A stretch of DNA of 55,981 bases from Bifidobacterium scaligerum (GTDB lineage Bacteria > Actinomycetota > Actinomycetes > Actinomycetales > Bifidobacteriaceae). A program made the translations under genes and the position numbers. The DNA lies in contig NZ_PGLQ01000004.1 in NCBI RefSeq assembly GCF_002802865.1, positions 146,150 to 202,130 on the forward strand, written 5' to 3'. The notes beneath the pieces are model-generated. The model was not told where the DNA came from and did no database searches. It was given only the letters and a program-made list of their open reading frames with translations. Below, piece after piece: positions 50,315 through 55,981 of the stretch (the first letter of the stretch is position 1; each line of letters starts with the position of its first letter).

Positions 50315-51736
50315 CTATTTGATGGTAAAGCCCTGATTGAAACCGTATTCCTTGAGGTCTTTCTGCCATCGCGCCAAACCTGAGGCAAGAGCGACCTTTG
50401 CACCGGGGTCATCCAGTGATTTGAGCGGATTGCCTTTCGCGTCTTTCATGCCCTGCTCAATCTGAGCTTCCCGGCGCTGATACGCCTGGAAGCTCGACGC
50501 CCAGCTGTAGGCCTTGCCTACCGTATTTTTGAAATCGGAGCGGGCGTATACCTCGAACGGCAGATACTGATAGCCGGCGGACACGTCTTCAGCCGCCTCG
50601 GCAAGCACACGATTGAATTTCTGCCCACCGAAGTAAGGGATCTCCAGACCGTTTTCATTGGTGATCGTGGTCTTATTCAGGAATTCCGATGAATTGAGCG
50701 TGGTGTAATCCGCGGGGAATGCGCCGCCGGCCACACGGGTGGCGATGCCCTGAGCATCATGGGATACGAAATCCACGAATCGATAGGCCGCATCAGGCTT
50801 GCGTGTCCGTTGCAACACGGCCAGCGCCGAACCGCCGTTCTCAGCATTGGTGGGAGTCCCGTCATGGGTAGGCATGGCAGCCACTCGCCATAAGCCTGCG
50901 GCACCGGGCACATTGGCCAGCAACAGCGAAGGCATCCATGCACCTGAAAATACAGAGGCTATGGTGCCGGTGCCCACTCGTCGCTTCCATCGGTCGGACC
51001 ATGTGGCAGTCGTGGTGTCCACCAGATCTTCATCGATCATTTTCTGCCAGAATTCAGTGAACCGTTGCGTACCGGCGTCCTCGTCCAAATCGATGGTCAC
51101 CGTTTTGCCATCGAGCGAGGTATGGAAAGGGCGACCGCCGGCGAGCCAGATCATCGCGTCATAGAAGCTACCATCACCGGCATCGGCGGCGATATATACG
51201 CCTATCTGCTTGAGTTTCTTGGCGGCTTCGTAATAGTCGTCCCAAGTCTTGATCTGATTGGCGTCCACGCCGGCCTGATCGAACACGTCTTTGTTGTAGA
51301 AGAAGCCCATGGGGCCGGAATCCATCGGCAAGCCGTATGTGCGCCCTGCAAGCTGCACGGAAGACCAGGTACCCAACGTATAGAAGTTGGGATAATCGGA
51401 TCCGATGCGATCGGTCAGATCGAGCAGCTGTCCGGAAACGGCGTACTGCATCAACGCATAGTACTCAATCTGCGCCACATCCGGCGTTCCGTATCCGTCC
51501 TGAATGGCCGCGTTGAGGTTGTCGTAGCCGGATATATTGGTCCATTCGACACGAATGTCCGGATTGGCTTTTTCGAATTGCTGGATGACTTTGCCCATGC
51601 TGGGCTCCCAGCTCCACACGCTGATGACGGTACGGTTGTCCGTCTCGGCCTGTCCGCAGGCAGCCAGAGCCACGGTCAGGATAGCGGCCAGTGCCGCAGC
51701 CGCCGTTCTTCTGATGTGCCGTCCAATCATGCGCAT
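50315..51736 (-). CDS. Sugar ABC transporter substrate-binding lipoprotein, copy 1
   Basis: 473 aa. Signal peptide with lipobox LAAC, lipidated C27. SBP_bac_1 fold. It aligns along its length with the next upstream gene (shared ITVW-WEP, DVAQ-EYYA, GLPMDSGPM, NQIKTWDDYYEAAKK, EFWQKM), so the two are tandem paralogues. Preceded by the terminator at 51781-51816, so it may have a separate or weaker transcript. Start 51736; codon 3 (51730) is an alternative. Confidence 0.92.
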   Translation of the reverse strand: MRMIGRHIRRTAAAALAAILTVALAACGQAETDNRTVISVWSWEPSMGKVIQQFEKANPDIRVEWTNISGYDNLNAAIQDGYGTPDVAQIEYYALMQYAVSGQLLDLTDRIGSDYPNFYTLGTWSSVQLAGRTYGLPMDSGPMGFFYNKDVFDQAGVDANQIKTWDDYYEAAKKLKQIGVYIAADAGDGSFYDAMIWLAGGRPFHTSLDGKTVTIDLDEDAGTQRFTEFWQKMIDEDLVDTTTATWSDRWKRRVGTGTIASVFSGAWMPSLLLANVPGAAGLWRVAAMPTHDGTPTNAENGGSALAVLQRTRKPDAAYRFVDFVSHDAQGIATRVAGGAFPADYTTLNSSEFLNKTTITNENGLEIPYFGGQKFNRVLAEAAEDVSAGYQYLPFEVYARSDFKNTVGKAYSWASSFQAYQRREAQIEQGMKDAKGNPLKSLDDPGAKVALASGLARWQKDLKEYGFNQGFTIK

Positions 51737-51780
51737 GGTGCCGAGTGTACTAGTTGCCGGGTATGGAAGGTGGAAAACAA

Positions 51781-51837
51781 GGAACCCCGCTCACAATCGG
51801 ATGCGAGCGGGGTTCCGGTTGACTATGCCGTAGTCAA
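51781..51837 (-). terminator. Terminator between the two sugar-binding protein genes
   Basis: 12-bp perfect stem GGAACCCCGCTC (51781-51792) / GAGCGGGGTTCC (51805-51816), followed on the minus strand by TTGTTTT. A second hairpin TTGACTA (51819-51825)/TAGTCAA (51831-51837) lies just before it. Strong intrinsic terminator after copy 2. Confidence 0.9.
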
Positions 51838-51864
51838 TCTTAAGTCAGTCGTGACCTACTTGAC

Positions 51865-53208
51865 TTACTTCACAGTGAAGCCCTGATCCTTGCCGTAATC
51901 CTGCAGGGCCTTCTGCCAAGCAGCCACGCCATCAGAGAGCTTCTGGTCGCCGGTGTAGGACTTGCCGACGTAGTCGCCGAAGATGGTGCGGGCCTTGACT
52001 TCGAAGGGTAGGAACTGGTAGTCGGAGGACACGTTCTCAGCAGCCTGAGCAAGGACCTCGTTGTACTTCTGACCACCGAAGTAGTCCACATCCTCGCCAT
52101 CGGCGTTCTTCACAGTGGTGGCGTTCTTGAAGGAATCGGATTCCATGGAGGCCTTGTCAGCCGGGAATGCACCGCCGGCCACACGGGTGGCTACACCATC
52201 ACCGTGGTTGGCGTACTCGATGAACTGATAGGCGGCATCGGCCTTCTTGGAGGAGGCGAGCACAGCCAGCGAAGAACCACCGTTCTCGGAGTTGGTTGCG
52301 GAACCGTCAGCGGTCGGCATCTGGGTCACGCGCCACTTGCCGGCACCGCCAGCAGCGGAGTTAGCAAGGTTTGCAGGCATCCAAGCGCCGGTCAGCAGAG
52401 AGGCGATGGTGCCGTCGACCATGCCCTTGAACCAATCCTCGGACCAGCCGGCGGTCTTGGTGTCGAGCAGGCCTTCGTCCAGCATCTTCTGCCAGAACTC
52501 GTTGAACTTCTGCACGTTCTCGTCACCGGTCAGGTTGATGGTGACTTCGGAACCGTCGGAGGAGGTCTTGAACGGCTGGCCACCGGCAAGCCAGGTCATG
52601 GAGTCGTAGAAGCCGGCGTCGCCGGTGTCGGAGGTGATGTAGTAGTTGTCGCCAAGGGCGTGAATCTTCTTGGCGGCCTCGTAGTAGTCGTCCCAAGTCT
52701 TGATCTGCTCGGCGTCAACACCGGCCTTGTCGAAGACTTCCTTGTTGTAGAAGAAGGCCATTGGGCCGGAATCCATCGGCAGACCATAGACCTTGCCGGC
52801 GAACTGCACGGAGGCCCACGGGCCAGGGGTGTAGAAATCGGAGAAGCCGGAGGTCTTGTCGGTGATGTCCAGCAGGTTGCCCTTGATGGCGTACTGCGGG
52901 ATGGCGTAGTACTCAACCTGAGCCACATCCGGAGCGCCGTTGCCGGCCTCGATGGCGTTATCAAGCTGGGTGTATTCCTTGGTGTTGGTGCCGACGTTCT
53001 TGAGGTCGACCTTGATGCCGGTCTTCTTCGTGAAGTCCTTGGCAACCTGGGTCAGCGTAGGCTCCCAAGCCCAGACGGTGATTTCGGTGACGTCCTTTTC
53101 CTGAGCCGGCTGGCTGCTCGCGTTGTCGGAACCGCAGGCGGCAACGGAAACCAGCATGGCGACGGCACCCGTGAGCGCGACGGCCTTCTTGGCGGTGGTG
53201 AACTTCAT
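51865..53208 (-). CDS. Sugar ABC transporter substrate-binding lipoprotein, copy 2
   Basis: 447 aa. Lipobox VAAC with C25. SBP_bac_1 domain, paralogue of the downstream copy. RBS AGGAAGGAGAACAG before ATG 53208, a very strong site. Its leader carries a promoter with three TTGCGATAACA-type operators (53351-53428). The GH42 gene lies upstream on the same strand, so the likely ligand is a galactoside or galacto-oligosaccharide, inferred from context only. Confidence 0.93.
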   Translation of the reverse strand: MKFTTAKKAVALTGAVAMLVSVAACGSDNASSQPAQEKDVTEITVWAWEPTLTQVAKDFTKKTGIKVDLKNVGTNTKEYTQLDNAIEAGNGAPDVAQVEYYAIPQYAIKGNLLDITDKTSGFSDFYTPGPWASVQFAGKVYGLPMDSGPMAFFYNKEVFDKAGVDAEQIKTWDDYYEAAKKIHALGDNYYITSDTGDAGFYDSMTWLAGGQPFKTSSDGSEVTINLTGDENVQKFNEFWQKMLDEGLLDTKTAGWSEDWFKGMVDGTIASLLTGAWMPANLANSAAGGAGKWRVTQMPTADGSATNSENGGSSLAVLASSKKADAAYQFIEYANHGDGVATRVAGGAFPADKASMESDSFKNATTVKNADGEDVDYFGGQKYNEVLAQAAENVSSDYQFLPFEVKARTIFGDYVGKSYTGDQKLSDGVAAWQKALQDYGKDQGFTVK

Positions 53209-53350
53209 CGTTCTGTTCTCCTTCCTCGAATCGTCCAGAACGATTCAAATATCTATGTCGTTCGTAATCATCGTTTCCAGTTGATTCAAATTCCTTGGAA
53301 TTCTCCTCAACTTCGAGAAGTGGCTCCTCTCGCCATTTCCAAAACCTATG

Positions 53351-53428
53351 ATTGCGATAACATTTATAAGTATACACAGTTTGTTTCCTATCGCAAACGC
53401 GACCAATCGGCGTGTTATCGCAAACAAT
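53351..53428 (-). promoter_or_regulatory. Promoter with LacI-type operators for sugar-binding protein copy 2
   Basis: Minus-strand -10 TATACT at 53374-53369. Operator core TTGCGATAAC occurs as ATTGCGATAACA (53351-53362) just downstream, inverted TATCGCAAACG at 53389-53399 over the -35, and inverted TGTTATCGCAAACAAT (53413-53428) upstream. Three copies around one promoter fit a LacI-family repressor, whose gene is not in the window. The rest of 53209-53581 shows nothing else notable except the terminator. Confidence 0.65.
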
Positions 53429-53508
53429 TACACCCACATCGCATGGCACGACGTCGGTGACAACGAACAACGATCTCGACGCTCTGCCATACCGTCCGAC
53501 AACGCAAC

Positions 53509-53541
53509 GAGCCCCGCCAGACGGATTGTCTGACGAGGCTC
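53509..53541 (-). terminator. Terminator downstream of the GH42 gene
   Basis: GAGCCCCGCCAGAC and GTCTGACGAGGCTC pair around GGATT with two mismatches, 41 nt after the beta-galactosidase stop. Confidence 0.75.
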
Positions 53542-53581
53542 TGTATGGCTGTTGCGCTGGCGCTAAGCTACCGACTACGGC

Positions 53582-55666
<2,085 letters not shown>

Positions 55667-55814
55667 TCATTCCTTACATATTCGCCTAGTTATCAACAGT
55701 GATGGAATAGGGCCGATGAATCGGAACCAAGCCGGCTCATCGACCCTTGTATTAGGCGTAGAGATCAGGTGGCACCTGAACCATGATTGTCAGAGCAATC
55801 GCCCTCACAGGCGT

Positions 55815-55981
55815 CATTCCTTGACGGCGCCGGCGGCCAGGCCGGACTGCCAGTACTTCTGCAAGCACAGGAACGCGATCACCAACGGGACGATCGTGAT
55901 CAACGAACCCGTGATCACCAGGTTCTGGATCGCCTGACCACCGGCCGTGGACGCCTGGTCCTTCCACTGGTTCAAACCGAT
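55815..55981 (-). CDS. Carbohydrate ABC transporter permease (MalG type), C-terminal part
   Basis: Only the last 54 codons lie in the window; the 5' part continues past 55981. The translation includes ITIVPLVIAFLCLQKYWQSG and ends LAAGAVKE, the standard end of MalG-family inner-membrane subunits (final transmembrane helix, then the Gly-Ala-Val-Lys tail). Its partner permease is expected further upstream. Confidence 0.88.

Overview
The window reads as a high-GC actinobacterial chromosome and fits Bifidobacterium, most likely the B. longum group. This is judged from protein style and gene content: a GH42 beta-galactosidase beside solute-binding lipoproteins, recQ next to luxS, pdxST, a reverse-transsulfuration pair, and no respiratory genes. 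No database was searched. Genes are tightly packed and I saw no insertion sequence, prophage, rRNA operon or CRISPR array. One tRNA-Arg(TCT) is present.

Layout. 0-7 kb (mostly minus): LtaS-like phosphoglycerol transferase, a Zn/Mn-binding lipoprotein behind a Zur/Fur-type box, a Fur-family regulator, purK, purE, and an MDR oxidoreductase. 7-15 kb (plus): a divergent DXS-like enzyme, the tRNA, then a co-translated ABC ATPase / membrane-anchored surface protein / FtsX-MacB permease triad followed by an ATPase-HTH regulator. 15-24 kb: an RpiR regulator and an SLC13/ArsB-type carrier (minus), then a complete 2-aminoethylphosphonate (AEP) module (plus). This module has an ATPase, a 960-residue protein fusing two permease domains to its own substrate-binding domain, PhnW and PhnX. 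24-28.5 kb (minus): pdxS, pdxT and a MocR-type regulator, then a DUF2975 membrane protein with an XRE regulator.

28.7-39 kb: alr, dgt and dnaG (minus), an APC amino-acid permease (plus), a GNAT acetyltransferase, and recQ and luxS (minus). 39-43 kb: an L,D-transpeptidase (plus), then cystathionine beta-synthase-like and cystathionine gamma-synthase/lyase genes (minus). With LuxS these can route S-ribosylhomocysteine through homocysteine to cysteine. 43.9-49.3 kb (minus): a five-gene peptide ABC transporter oppABCDF. 49.5-50.3 kb: coaX (plus). 50.3-56 kb (minus): a galactoside locus with two tandem paralogous sugar-binding lipoproteins, a GH42 beta-galactosidase, and the end of a MalG-type permease cut by the window edge.

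The most unusual material is of two kinds. (1) The AEP module with a permease-permease-binding-protein fusion. (2) Intergenic DNA: a dispersed family of about 49-nt palindromes with conserved arms and a variable 7-nt loop at several gene ends; four 18-bp sites between the oxidoreductase and DXS-like genes arranged as two mirrored pairs, each with a 42-bp repeat; long palindromes (17-26 bp arms) inside the AEP and opp operons; and a cluster of TTCTGGGCATAT repeats beyond oppF.
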